Source of the DNA: Paraflavitalea soli
Lineage (GTDB): Bacteria > Bacteroidota > Bacteroidia > Chitinophagales > Chitinophagaceae
DNA length: 64,000 nucleotides
NCBI RefSeq assembly: GCF_003555545.1
Contig: NZ_CP032157.1
Location: 5,956,546-6,020,545 of the forward strand
Reading direction: 5' to 3'
This document shows, one piece after another, positions 32,846 through 41,276 of this stretch. The translations under genes and the position numbers were made by a program. Position 1 is the stretch's first letter. The number at the start of each line of letters is the position of its first letter. Below the pieces are notes generated by a model. The model had not been told where the DNA came from and did no database searches. It was given only the letters and a program-made list of their open reading frames with translations.

Positions 32846-35140
32846 ATGGGAACAACAACCAAGAAAACGGCATCGAAGACAGAAAAAGCATCTAAAAACG
32901 GCGCTGTTAAAAAGAATGGGACTGCCAAGTCCAACGGTACCATTACCGGTTCTTACCTGCACGAAGCATTGCAGGAACACTTCGGCTTCAAAGGCTTTAA
33001 AGGCAACCAGGAAGCTATCATTAAAAGTTTATTAAGCGGCAAAGATACTTTTGTTATCAAACCTACGGGAGGTGGCAAAAGCTTATGTTATCAGTTACCG
33101 GCCATGATCAGCGAGGGAGTGGCCATCATTGTAAGCCCCCTGATCGCGCTGATGAAAAACCAGGTAGACCTGGTACGCAGCTACAGCAGCAAAGATGATG
33201 TAGCGCATTTTCTCAACTCTACTTTAAGCAAAAAGGAGATCCGGGAAGTACAGGAAGACCTGTTGACCGGGCGCACCAAGATGTTGTACGTTGCTCCTGA
33301 AACGCTCACCAAACAGGAGAATCTTGAATTTTTTGCCGAACTTAAAATATCTTTCTTCGCCGTGGATGAGGCCCATTGTATTTCCGAGTGGGGCCATGAT
33401 TTCCGTCCTGAATACCGGAGACTGCGGGAGATGATGACACAGATCAACCCGGATATTCCGGTGATCGCGCTTACGGCCACGGCAACTCCCAAAGTACAGA
33501 GTGATATTATCAAGAACCTCGATCTGCGGGATCCCTCCGTTTATATATCTTCCTTCAACCGGCCGAACCTCTACTATGAGATCCAGCCCAAGATCAAGAA
33601 AGACATAACGATCAAAAACATTGTACGCTTCATCGTTCAGATGAAGGGTAGAAGCGGTATTATCTATACATTGAACCGCAAAACCACGGAAGAATTGGCA
33701 GATATGCTGATGGCCAATGGCATCAAGGCTGTGGCGTATCATGCGGGATTGGATAGCAAATTGCGGGCTGAACGCCAGGACCTGTTCCTGAATGAAGATG
33801 TACAGGTAATTGTGGCTACCATTGCCTTTGGGATGGGGATTGACAAGCCGGACATCCGTTTTGTGATCCACTATAATATTCCTAAAAGCATTGAAAACTA
33901 TTACCAGGAAACCGGCCGTGCAGGGCGCGACGGATTGGAAGGAAAGTGTATTCTCTATTATTCCCATAAAGACGTAGCCAAGCTGGAGCACCTCATGCGC
34001 GACAAGCCGCTGAGTGAACGCGAGGTGGGAGCCCAGTTGATCAACGAGACGGTGGCTTATGCTGAAAGTGGTGTTTGCCGTCGTAAGGTGTTGATGAGTT
34101 ATTTTGGAGAAGAGTATACCGATAAGAACTGCGGAGAGTGCGATAACTGTCTGCATCCGAAGGAAGAAATAGAGGCCAAAGACAATGCGGTGAAGGTATT
34201 GAAGACCGTGAAAGCCCTGGATGAACGTTTTGCAACAGATTACACCGTAAATATTATAATAGGCCGGCTTACCCCCAATATCAGCATGTTCCGTCATGAA
34301 GGTATGGCCGAGTTTGGCATTGGTAAAGATGAGCCGGATCATTACTGGAGTACGTTGATCCGACAGTTATTGCTGTCAGGATTATTGAGCAAGGAGATCG
34401 AAGATTATGGAGTATTGAAGATCACCAAGGCCGGGGAAGCATTTGCGAAGAAGCCCAAATCATTCAAGATCATTCTCAACAACCTCTATGAAGAAGCCAA
34501 TGCAGATGATGATGAGGGGGCTGAGAATCCTACCGGTACGGCAGCTACGGATGAGAAGTTGTTTGAGATGTTGAAAGAACTCAGGCAAAAAGAGGCGAAG
34601 AAAAAAGCATTGCCTCCTTTTGTGATCTTCCTGGAGACTTCCTTACAGGATATGGCTACTTTGTATCCTACTACCTTGCAGGAGCTGGAAAAATGCTCTG
34701 GCGTAAGCAAGGGCAAGGCCCTGCGTTATGGAAAACCTTTCATAGAAATGGTTGCCAGGTATGTGCAGGAGAATAATATCGAGCGGCCGGATGATTTTGT
34801 GATGAAGAGTGTGGTCAACAAGAGTGGTAATAAAGTATACATCATTCAGCAAACCGATAAGAAGATCCCGCTGGAGACCATTGCTAAGAATAAAAGCTGG
34901 CGGATGGATGAGATGCTGGAAGAGATGGAAACCATTGCAGCCAGCGGCACCAAGCTCAACCTGGATTACGCGATTGATGAAATGCTGGACGAGCACGAGC
35001 AGGACGAGATACTGGATTATTTCAAAAGCTGTGAAACATCCTCCTTACAGGTAGCGCAGGAAGAATTGAGTGACGGGAATTACACCTGGGAGCAGTTGAA
35101 GATCATGCGCATTAAGTTCCTTGCCCAATATGGTATGTAG
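32846..35140 (+). CDS. recQ: ATP-dependent DNA helicase RecQ
   Basis: 764 residues from the ATG at 32846, longer than E. coli RecQ (about 610). A Lys/Asn-rich head (residues 1-35) precedes the helicase. Walker A is KPTGGGKSLCYQLPA, the DEAH box VDEAHCISEWGHDFRPEY, motif III ALTATATPK, motifs V-VI IAFGMGIDKPDIRFVIH and QETGRAGRDG. The zinc-binding region follows (CRRKVLMSYFGE, CGECDNC), then RQC and an HRDC domain (PPFVIFLETSLQDMA, LEKCSGVSKGKALRYG) and about 130 further residues including DEMLDEHEQDEILDYF. RecQ unwinds recombination and replication intermediates. A terminator follows at 35183. Confidence 0.96.
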   Translation: MGTTTKKTASKTEKASKNGAVKKNGTAKSNGTITGSYLHEALQEHFGFKGFKGNQEAIIKSLLSGKDTFVIKPTGGGKSLCYQLPAMISEGVAIIVSPLIALMKNQVDLVRSYSSKDDVAHFLNSTLSKKEIREVQEDLLTGRTKMLYVAPETLTKQENLEFFAELKISFFAVDEAHCISEWGHDFRPEYRRLREMMTQINPDIPVIALTATATPKVQSDIIKNLDLRDPSVYISSFNRPNLYYEIQPKIKKDITIKNIVRFIVQMKGRSGIIYTLNRKTTEELADMLMANGIKAVAYHAGLDSKLRAERQDLFLNEDVQVIVATIAFGMGIDKPDIRFVIHYNIPKSIENYYQETGRAGRDGLEGKCILYYSHKDVAKLEHLMRDKPLSEREVGAQLINETVAYAESGVCRRKVLMSYFGEEYTDKNCGECDNCLHPKEEIEAKDNAVKVLKTVKALDERFATDYTVNIIIGRLTPNISMFRHEGMAEFGIGKDEPDHYWSTLIRQLLLSGLLSKEIEDYGVLKITKAGEAFAKKPKSFKIILNNLYEEANADDDEGAENPTGTAATDEKLFEMLKELRQKEAKKKALPPFVIFLETSLQDMATLYPTTLQELEKCSGVSKGKALRYGKPFIEMVARYVQENNIERPDDFVMKSVVNKSGNKVYIIQQTDKKIPLETIAKNKSWRMDEMLEEMETIAASGTKLNLDYAIDEMLDEHEQDEILDYFKSCETSSLQVAQEELSDGNYTWEQLKIMRIKFLAQYGM

Positions 35141-35182
35141 GAGCCGGTGAAATTCTTTTACTATATTAACTAATTATACTTG

Positions 35183-35216
35183 AAGTTGTGGCTACCTTGC
35201 CGCAACTTTTTTATTT
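35183..35216 (+). terminator. Intrinsic terminator after recQ
   Basis: AAGTTGTGGC (35183-35192) pairs with GCCGCAACTT (35199-35208), one G-T pair, then T-rich ttttatttt. It abuts the next start codon at 35218, which rules out an upstream start at 35188. Confidence 0.85.
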
Positions 35217-35217
35217 T

Positions 35218-36012
35218 ATGGATCCGTATATCGACAAATTAAAAGCAAGCATTGGGGCAGCCAGGCAACAGATCGTAGACCACCCCTTGTACCGTACCAT
35301 CAATTCCCTGGAAGACCTGCGCATTTTTACTCAATATCATGTATTTGCGGTTTGGGACTTTATGAGTCTGCTGAAAGGATTGCAGGCCCGGCTTACCTGT
35401 GTACAATACCCCTGGGTGCCGGTGGGCAATGCCAATACCCGCTACCTGATCAATGAGATCGTGACGGGTGAGGAAAGCGACGTGGATGAGCAAGGCCAGC
35501 GTTGCAGTCACTATGAATTGTATTGCCGGGCCATGCAGCAATTAGGCGCCTCCACCCAAGAGATACAGGCTTTACTGGCCCTGGTACAACAAGGCGTACA
35601 GATCCGGACAGCCTTACAGCAGCTGGATCTGCCACCAGCTGTACAACAGTTTGTGGGCTTTACTTTTGACACACTAGATCGGCAGGATGCAGCCATTACA
35701 GCAGCGGTATTCACCTTTGGGCGCGAGGACCTGATCCCCGATATGTTTTATGGTCTGGTGAAAGACCTGGAACAGAAATTTCCTGGGCAGGTCTCCATTT
35801 TTAAGTATTACCTGGAGCGTCATATTGAGGTAGATGGGGACCATCACAGTTTATTGGCCATGGAAATGGTGCGGGAGTTGTGCGGAGAGGATCAAGAGGC
35901 CTGGAAAAGGACTACGGAGGGCGCATTACAGGCCCTGGAATTGAGGAAGTTATTGTGGGATGGGGCCTATGAAAAGATCTTGTCAACTAAATCCACTAAA
36001 ATCAATAATTAA
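35218..36012 (+). CDS. DUF3050 family protein (heme-oxygenase-like fold)
   Basis: 264 residues from the ATG at 35218 (MDPYIDKLKASIGAARQQIVDHPLYRTI); the terminator hairpin upstream excludes the longer frame. All-helical, with the family's conserved His/Glu positions: DHPLYRTI, FTQYHVFAVWDFMSLLKGL, NEIVTGEESDVD, HYELYCRAM and ERHIEVDGDHHSLLA. These spacings fit the diiron/heme-oxygenase-like superfamily (HDO/TenA-like). The reaction is unknown. A short leader of only a few bases follows the recQ terminator, so its promoter must overlap that hairpin or transcription comes through. Confidence 0.88.
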   Translation: MDPYIDKLKASIGAARQQIVDHPLYRTINSLEDLRIFTQYHVFAVWDFMSLLKGLQARLTCVQYPWVPVGNANTRYLINEIVTGEESDVDEQGQRCSHYELYCRAMQQLGASTQEIQALLALVQQGVQIRTALQQLDLPPAVQQFVGFTFDTLDRQDAAITAAVFTFGREDLIPDMFYGLVKDLEQKFPGQVSIFKYYLERHIEVDGDHHSLLAMEMVRELCGEDQEAWKRTTEGALQALELRKLLWDGAYEKILSTKSTKINN

Positions 36013-36035
36013 TTTTTTGATTTACACAGATTTGC

Positions 36036-36043
36036 TATTTTTG
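36036..36043 (+). promoter_or_regulatory. tRNA-Phe promoter -7 box
   Basis: TATTTTTG fits TAnnTTTG. A TTTG lies only 16 bases upstream (36016-36019). The tRNA begins 60 bases downstream. Confidence 0.5.
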
Positions 36044-36102
36044 CAGCCCCTAATCAAACAAAAGGATTTCGGTCCTTCTGTTAGTGTTAAGGGGAAACAG
36101 GA

Positions 36103-36178
36103 GGTGCGGTAGCTCAGTCGGTAGAGCAAAGGACTGAAAATCCTTGTGTCGGCGGTTCGATCCCGCCCCACACCACCA
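36103..36178 (+). tRNA. tRNA-Phe (GAA), CCA encoded
   Basis: Cloverleaf read by eye: acceptor GGTGCGG, D arm GCTC-AGTCGGTA-GAGC, anticodon stem AAGGA/TCCTT with loop CTGAAAA and anticodon GAA at 36136-36138, T arm GGCGG-TTCGATC-CCGCC, acceptor 3' CCACACC, discriminator A, encoded CCA at 36176-36178. Six of seven acceptor pairs are Watson-Crick; position 5 (C, 36107) faces A68 (36170), a C-A mismatch. The usual bacterial tRNA-Phe ends CCGCACC here. Confidence 0.96.
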
Positions 36179-36186
36179 GGAAGATA

Positions 36187-36220
36187 AAGCGATTACGTTA
36201 ACAAGCGTAGTCGCTTTTTT
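36187..36220 (+). terminator. Intrinsic terminator after tRNA-Phe
   Basis: AAGCGATTACG (36187-36197) pairs with CGTAGTCGCTT (36206-36216), one G-T pair, then six T. Confidence 0.85.
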
Positions 36221-36263
36221 CATGTCACTACTACAATACTCCTACAACCTGACTCACAACCTA

Positions 36264-37463
36264 TCAGGGATACAACAAATACTTCTTACGCATCACCTTA
36301 TACTGACTTAACCCGGGCTCCCAGCTGGCACGGATCTCTTCTTCCGATTTACCATCAATGATCTGTTGACGAAAAAGGCCTGAGCCAATCTGTATTTCAA
36401 TAGAGTTCATTTCACGGCTAAGTTTGGAATCAAAGAACTTTTCCTTGTGGGGATGAGCCTTATACAACTCCATGATCCATTGCAGGTTGATCTTTTTGCT
36501 TTTACGCAGCAGGTTCACATCATACTTGCGCAGGTCAATGCCATAGCAAACCTGGTCCATGAACAGGGGTGTTGCAGACATACCTTTTATACTGGTAGGT
36601 GTATAAGAGAATTCATAGATACCTTTTAGTTCCGGGCTGCCAAACACGGTGAAAGGAAATAAAGTCCCTCTGCCGTGATTAAGGTAAGTGGCTTCAAACA
36701 TGCAGACAGAAGGATACAGCATAATAGACTGCTGCGTGTTCAGGTTGGGTGAGGGCTTAACAGGCAACACATATTCCATATCGTGGTTATAATTCGCCAC
36801 TGGTATTACCTTAATCTTACACGTTGCTTTATTGGTCAGCCAGCCCTCACCGTTGGCCATACGCGCAAATTCACCCACGGTCAATCCGTGAGACATAGGA
36901 ATGGGAAACATCCCAATGCCTGATCTATACTTCATATCCAGCACGGGGCCATCAACCAGGTACCCGTTTGGATTGGGCCGGTCAAGGATCAACATTTCTT
37001 TTCCGCTTTCATAACAGGCGTCCATCAACCGGACCAGGGCATTGATATTTGTATAAAACCGGACACCAACATCCTGCAGGTCATAGATCAGGATATCTAC
37101 ATCGGCGAGGTCCTGTTTACTCGGTTTGTTCTTGGCGCCGTATAAAGAAATAATCGGAATACCTGTAGCAGCATCCGTTTCATCTTTTACTTCTACCCCG
37201 GCGCCTACATTACCTCTGAACCCATGTTCGGGGCCGAATACTTTAACAATATTTACGTCGAGGGCATGTAGACTGTCTACCAGGTGCTTTTTCCCAATAA
37301 TAGAAGTCGGGTTTGCCATGATCGCTACCCTCTTGCCTCTCAGGTAAGGGAGGTATTTATTAACCTGGTCTGCCCCCGTGAGAATTGGTTTCTTTTTGAC
37401 AGTCTGGCTTTGTAAAGAAGTTACGGAAAGAGCAATAAGACAAATAATGAGTAACAGGCGCAT
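36264..37463 (-). CDS. Exo-beta-N-acetylmuramidase NamZ-like (DUF1343)
   Basis: 399 residues from the ATG at 37463 (MRLLLIICLIALSVTSLQSQ), a signal peptide. DUF1343 is the NamZ family that removes terminal N-acetylmuramic acid from peptidoglycan fragments in Bacteroidota. Visible family segments: VAIMANPTSIIGKKHLVDSL, VKVFGPEHGFRGNVGAGVEV (catalytic region, with Glu-His), IPIISLYGAKNKPS, LIYDLQDVGVRFYT and DRPNPNGYLVDGPVL. Periplasmic or surface. Works in cell-wall recycling; other NamZ pathway genes are not nearby. Confidence 0.92.
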   Translation of the reverse strand: MRLLLIICLIALSVTSLQSQTVKKKPILTGADQVNKYLPYLRGKRVAIMANPTSIIGKKHLVDSLHALDVNIVKVFGPEHGFRGNVGAGVEVKDETDAATGIPIISLYGAKNKPSKQDLADVDILIYDLQDVGVRFYTNINALVRLMDACYESGKEMLILDRPNPNGYLVDGPVLDMKYRSGIGMFPIPMSHGLTVGEFARMANGEGWLTNKATCKIKVIPVANYNHDMEYVLPVKPSPNLNTQQSIMLYPSVCMFEATYLNHGRGTLFPFTVFGSPELKGIYEFSYTPTSIKGMSATPLFMDQVCYGIDLRKYDVNLLRKSKKINLQWIMELYKAHPHKEKFFDSKLSREMNSIEIQIGSGLFRQQIIDGKSEEEIRASWEPGLSQYKVMRKKYLLYP

Positions 37464-37606
37464 AGGGAAGAGCATTTTTTTGGAAGATTCTTTTTGGGTA
37501 ATCCCCCTGGTTTACCAAAATATCTTAGCGAGGAAGGTAGGTATTAAATTTCGTATTAGAACCAGCAGAAAAACGCATCGCATTAAAATACTGGAAGTTA
37601 TGTGCA

Positions 37607-37636
37607 ATAAAAAAGCCCCGGAGAGCCGGGGCTTAT
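37607..37636 (-). terminator. Intrinsic terminator after the RRM protein gene
   Basis: AAGCCCCGG (37613-37621) pairs with CCGGGGCTT (37626-37634), loop agag; on the reverse strand six T follow. Confidence 0.92.
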
Positions 37637-37661
37637 TATTAAAACGTAGGGATACTCAGTT

Positions 37662-37985
37662 TTACCAACGGTTGTTCCTGTTGTAACCACCGCCGCCGCC
37701 GTTGCCACCTTTGTAGCCACCGCCGCCGCCAGACCTGTTGTTCTCTTTAGGTCTTGCTTCGGTTACACGAATAGAACGACCTTCTACAGTCGCCTGATCC
37801 AGTTCAGCAATAGCTTTCTTAGCTGCTGCATCGTCTGGCATTTCAACAAATCCAAAACCACGTGATTGACCAGTTTCCTTGTCATTGATCACCTTGGCTG
37901 AGGTAACTTCTCCATAGGGTGCAAAGAATTCTTTTAAGTCTTCATCCTGAACGTTGAAGCTTAAGTTTGATACGTAAATGTTCAT
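37662..37985 (-). CDS. RRM-domain RNA-binding protein with Gly-rich tail
   Basis: 107 residues. One RNA recognition motif: RNP2 NIYVSNLSF at 2-10, RNP1 SRGFGFVEM near 42-50. The last 30 residues are Gly/Asn/Tyr/Arg-rich (RSGGGGGYKGGNGGGGG). Such proteins bind single-stranded RNA and in other phyla are cold-induced; Bacteroidota lack Hfq in many cases and use RRM proteins instead, which is established for some species. A leader of more than 100 bases is A+T-rich. The terminator follows 25 bases after the stop. Confidence 0.93.
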   Translation of the reverse strand: MNIYVSNLSFNVQDEDLKEFFAPYGEVTSAKVINDKETGQSRGFGFVEMPDDAAAKKAIAELDQATVEGRSIRVTEARPKENNRSGGGGGYKGGNGGGGGYNRNNRW

Positions 37986-38222
37986 ACTAACTAAAAATTA
38001 AAATTTAACAATTATCTGAGAAGGCAAGAAGTATAGACTAACTAAAATGCGGTTTGCTAAAAGCGGCATAATGTAACGATACTGACTGCGAGGCTCAAAA
38101 TTGACGGATCGAAGGTACGATTAATTATAACACCAGCCTATTTATTAGTGAAATAAGAATTTGCCCGCAAATATCCCTGTAAAATGGATATTACCCGGCC
38201 CACAGCCTTGGAATGCTTGTAG

Positions 38223-38468
38223 TTATATCAGATCCGGAATCGGAATGGCATCCAGCCAGGGATCAAGCTGGTTGGTTTGGTTAAATACCCGGAATTCGTG
38301 CGTCTGCTTGGTAGCCTTGTCGCAAAAAACCTCCACATAAAAAGCCTGCATCTGGAAGAGAAAGATCATGAATTGCTGATTGGCCTTCTTAGCGATCAAT
38401 ATGCCCTGGTGCAGCATCACCGTTTTCTTTTCTGCTTCACTGAGTAGTATAAAGTCTGACAGGATCAT
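38223..38468 (-). CDS. Small conserved-looking protein of unknown function
   Basis: 81 residues from the ATG at 38468 (MILSDFILLSEAEKKTVMLHQGILIAKK); upstream frame lacks character. No signal peptide or membrane segment. The LLxxxEK and FLFQMQAFYVEVFCDKATKQTHEFRVF segments suggest an alpha/beta fold of about 80 residues; I do not recognise it. Divergent from the Xaa-Pro aminopeptidase gene, with a 9-bp inverted repeat in the shared spacer. Confidence 0.6.
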   Translation of the reverse strand: MILSDFILLSEAEKKTVMLHQGILIAKKANQQFMIFLFQMQAFYVEVFCDKATKQTHEFRVFNQTNQLDPWLDAIPIPDLI

Positions 38469-38546
38469 GTTACAGATTTTAGTTGTGACTCTCTTAAGAG
38501 AAATAACTGACATTTCGTAACGAGGCTGATTGCTTTGTCCGGACAC

Positions 38547-38568
38547 ACAATAAGGATTGCCTTATTGT
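38547..38568. promoter_or_regulatory. Operator-like inverted repeat in a divergent spacer
   Basis: ACAATAAGG (38547-38555) and CCTTATTGT (38560-38568) are a perfect 9-bp inverted repeat with a four-base spacer attg. No T run follows, so it is not a terminator. It lies between two divergent genes. Confidence 0.4.
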
Positions 38569-38692
38569 CACTTACTAAATGGAATACTGAAAAAAACTAA
38601 ACTGAAAGAATATAAAACAGAGACTGATGCTCTTAATAACGAGGCTTTTATAAAGGTAGTATATAAGTCGGGATTTCTCAATAAATTGCCGC

Positions 38693-40090
38693 ATGCATTT
38701 TACCTTATTTAACACATCTGTCTATAGCAGCAGGCGCCAGGCCTTGCTCCAAAACACAGGTTCCGGTCTTATTCTCCTGATGGGCAACGAAGAAAGCAGT
38801 ATGAATTACAAGGATAACACCTATCCTTTCAGGCAGGATAGTACTTTCCTGTATTATTTTGGGCTGGATGTGGCAGGGCTGGCAGCCGTGCTGGATGCAG
38901 AAAGTGGCGAAGTGGTCATTTTCGGCAACGAACTGAGCATGGATGACATCGTGTGGACAGGTCCTTTACCCTCTGTAAAAGAGATGGCGGCAGCTGTAGG
39001 TGTTTCGCATACAGCTCCTTATAACGATATTACCACCCACGTACGAAAAGCTCAATTAGCAGGGCGTACGGTACATATTTTACCACCTTACCGCCCGGAA
39101 AACAGGATCAAACTGGCAACATGGCTGCAGGTGCCCGTACAGGATGTAGACCGGCAGGTATCGTTGAAGCTGATCAAAGCTGTTATCAGCCAACGGGTCA
39201 TCAAGGAAGACGCAGAAGTGGCGGAGATCGAAAAGGCTGTTTCTATCAGCGCCGACATGCACCTGGCAGGTATTCAATATGCTCGGCCGGGCATGAAAGA
39301 ATATGAGGTAGCTGCTAAAGTGCAGGAAGTAGCTTTTGCAGCAGGCGGGCGGCTCTCCTACCCTATTATTTGTACCGTGAACGGTGAAACACTCCATAAC
39401 CATTATTATGGCAATACTATCCGGGAAGGGCAAATGCTATTGCTGGATGCCGGGGCAGAAAATGACCTGCACTATGCGGGCGACCTCACAAGGACTTTTC
39501 CCGTAGGTAAAAAGTTTACCACCGAGCAGAAAGAGGTCTATAATACTGTACTGGCCTCCCTGGATCACGCCATCAACCTCCTGAAGCCAGGGATACGTTT
39601 TCGCGATGTGCACGCAGGCGCCTGTGAAAAGCTGGTGGAAGGGCTGACGGCTATCGGGATTATGAAAGGCAATGCAGCAGAAGCCGTAGCAGCCGGTGCC
39701 CATACCTTGTTCTTTCAATGTGGCCTGGGTCATATGATGGGCATGGACGTACACGATATGGAAGACCTGGGCGAACAATATGTTGGCTATTCAGATGACC
39801 TGCAAAAAAGCAAAGAGTTTGGCTGGAAATCACTGCGGCTGGGCCGTGCCGTAGAACCCGGTTATGTGCTCACCATCGAACCCGGCGTTTATATCATACC
39901 CTCGCTGATAGACCAGTGGGTGGCCGAAAAGAAGCATACCAACTTTATCAATTATAAAACCCTGGAAACCTTCCGCAACTTTAGCGGCATCAGGGTGGAA
40001 GACAATTTCCTGGTTACTGCCGACGGCAATCGTAAACTGGGAAAATATTTACCAAAGTCGGCAGAGGAGATCGAATCACTCAGGTCTTAA
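38693..40090 (+). CDS. Xaa-Pro aminopeptidase (M24B)
   Basis: 465 residues. It cleaves an N-terminal residue from peptides with Pro in second position. An N-terminal creatinase-like domain (residues 1-170) precedes the pita-bread fold. The five metal ligands are in LLLDAGAENDLHYAGDLTRTFP (two Asp), CGLGHMMGMDVHD (His), LTIEPGVY (Glu) and GIRVEDNFLVT (Glu). Dinuclear metal, cytoplasmic, no signal peptide. Family length is normal. Single gene with its own upstream region. Confidence 0.94.
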   Translation: MHFTLFNTSVYSSRRQALLQNTGSGLILLMGNEESSMNYKDNTYPFRQDSTFLYYFGLDVAGLAAVLDAESGEVVIFGNELSMDDIVWTGPLPSVKEMAAAVGVSHTAPYNDITTHVRKAQLAGRTVHILPPYRPENRIKLATWLQVPVQDVDRQVSLKLIKAVISQRVIKEDAEVAEIEKAVSISADMHLAGIQYARPGMKEYEVAAKVQEVAFAAGGRLSYPIICTVNGETLHNHYYGNTIREGQMLLLDAGAENDLHYAGDLTRTFPVGKKFTTEQKEVYNTVLASLDHAINLLKPGIRFRDVHAGACEKLVEGLTAIGIMKGNAAEAVAAGAHTLFFQCGLGHMMGMDVHDMEDLGEQYVGYSDDLQKSKEFGWKSLRLGRAVEPGYVLTIEPGVYIIPSLIDQWVAEKKHTNFINYKTLETFRNFSGIRVEDNFLVTADGNRKLGKYLPKSAEEIESLRS

Positions 40091-40111
40091 GACGGGCATT
40101 TGAAAGCGTTT

Positions 40112-41179
40112 TTATTCTTTAGCCCTCAGGTATTGGGATGGCCAGTAATCCATGTGGTCACCAAGTTCCCGGGCTGCATGCAAGGGAAAATAAGGATCCC
40201 GAAGGGATTGCCGGGCTATAATGATCATATCCGCCTGACCATTGGCCAGCACTTCTTCGGCCTGTTGGGCCGTAGTGATCATGCCCACCGCGCCTGTTAA
40301 AACAGGCGCCTCCTTTTTTACTTGTTCTGCAAAGCGCACCTGGTAGCCGGGGCCTACGGGTATGGTAACACCGGGTATAAGCCCGCCCGATGAGCAATCA
40401 ATAAGGTCTACCCCTTTGCTTTTTAGTATCCGGGCCAGTTGAACAGACTCTATTTCATTCCACCCCCCTTCAGCCCAGTCGGTAGCAGAAATGCGCACCA
40501 ATAAGGGCAGATTGGCAGGCCAGGCAGTTTGCACAGATTCCAGTACCTGAAGGAGCAAACGGATACGATTTTCAAAACTCCCGCCATATTCATCTGTCCG
40601 GTGATTGCTGAGCGGCGAAAGAAACTCATGTATGAGATAGCCGTGGGCGCTATGCAACTCCAGCACCTGATAGCCTGCCTGCACAGCCCGAAAAGCAGCT
40701 GCGGTGAAATCCCTGATCACTTTTTCTATTCCTGCACGATCCAGCGCTATAGGCGTATCATCGGTACTTCGAAAGGGAATGGCCGAAGGAGCTACCGTTT
40801 GCCAGCCACCTTCCTGTTGTGGTATATGCCTTCCCCCTTTCCAGGGGCTTTGGCTACTGGCCTTACGGCCCGCATGCGCCAGCTGGATACCCGGCACCGC
40901 ACCCTGCTCACGCAGGAAGGCAGTAATAGCCTTTAGCTTTTCCAGGTGCTCAGGCTTCCAGATGCCAAGGTCATCGGGACTAATACGTCCCTCGGGCGAT
41001 ACAGCCGTAGCTTCCTGGATAATAAGCGCCGCACCGCCAACTGCGCGGCTGCCCAGGTGTACCAGGTGCCAGTCTGTGGCAAATCCTTCTACGGATGAGT
41101 ATTGGCACATGGGCGAGATAACAATACGATTGCGAAAAGTAATGTCTTTGATGGTGAGCTGTGTGAAGAGTGTTGACAT
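40112..41179 (-). CDS. NADPH dehydrogenase, old yellow enzyme family (NamA/YqjM-like)
   Basis: 355 residues. An FMN-dependent ene reductase fold: RIVISPMCQYSSVEGFATDWHLVHLGSRAVGG (in parts), the active-site HSAHGYLIHEFLSPLSNHRTDEYGGSFENR segment with the catalytic His and Tyr, SRGGLIPG-like region and the C-terminal FMN-phosphate-binding IARQSLRDPYFPLHA. It reduces C=C bonds of enones using NADPH. Convergent with the Xaa-Pro aminopeptidase gene; their stop codons are about 20 bases apart. Confidence 0.95.
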   Translation of the reverse strand: MSTLFTQLTIKDITFRNRIVISPMCQYSSVEGFATDWHLVHLGSRAVGGAALIIQEATAVSPEGRISPDDLGIWKPEHLEKLKAITAFLREQGAVPGIQLAHAGRKASSQSPWKGGRHIPQQEGGWQTVAPSAIPFRSTDDTPIALDRAGIEKVIRDFTAAAFRAVQAGYQVLELHSAHGYLIHEFLSPLSNHRTDEYGGSFENRIRLLLQVLESVQTAWPANLPLLVRISATDWAEGGWNEIESVQLARILKSKGVDLIDCSSGGLIPGVTIPVGPGYQVRFAEQVKKEAPVLTGAVGMITTAQQAEEVLANGQADMIIIARQSLRDPYFPLHAARELGDHMDYWPSQYLRAKE

Positions 41180-41220
41180 CGTGGTACATGTATAAATTCG
41201 ATGCCAAAGATATCATTAAT

Positions 41221-41256
41221 AAAAAGAACCCCTTCCGCTGGATGCAGAAGGGGTTT
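41221..41256 (-). terminator. Intrinsic terminator after the lipoprotein gene
   Basis: AACCCCTTC (41227-41235) pairs with GAAGGGGTT (41247-41255), and on the reverse strand ttcttttt follows. Confidence 0.85.
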
Positions 41257-41276
41257 ATCGGAGTAAGGATCAATGA

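Noticed and set aside
33224-34342. 372-codon reverse-strand frame inside recQ
   Set aside because: Antisense shadow of RecQ; composition has no protein-like features.
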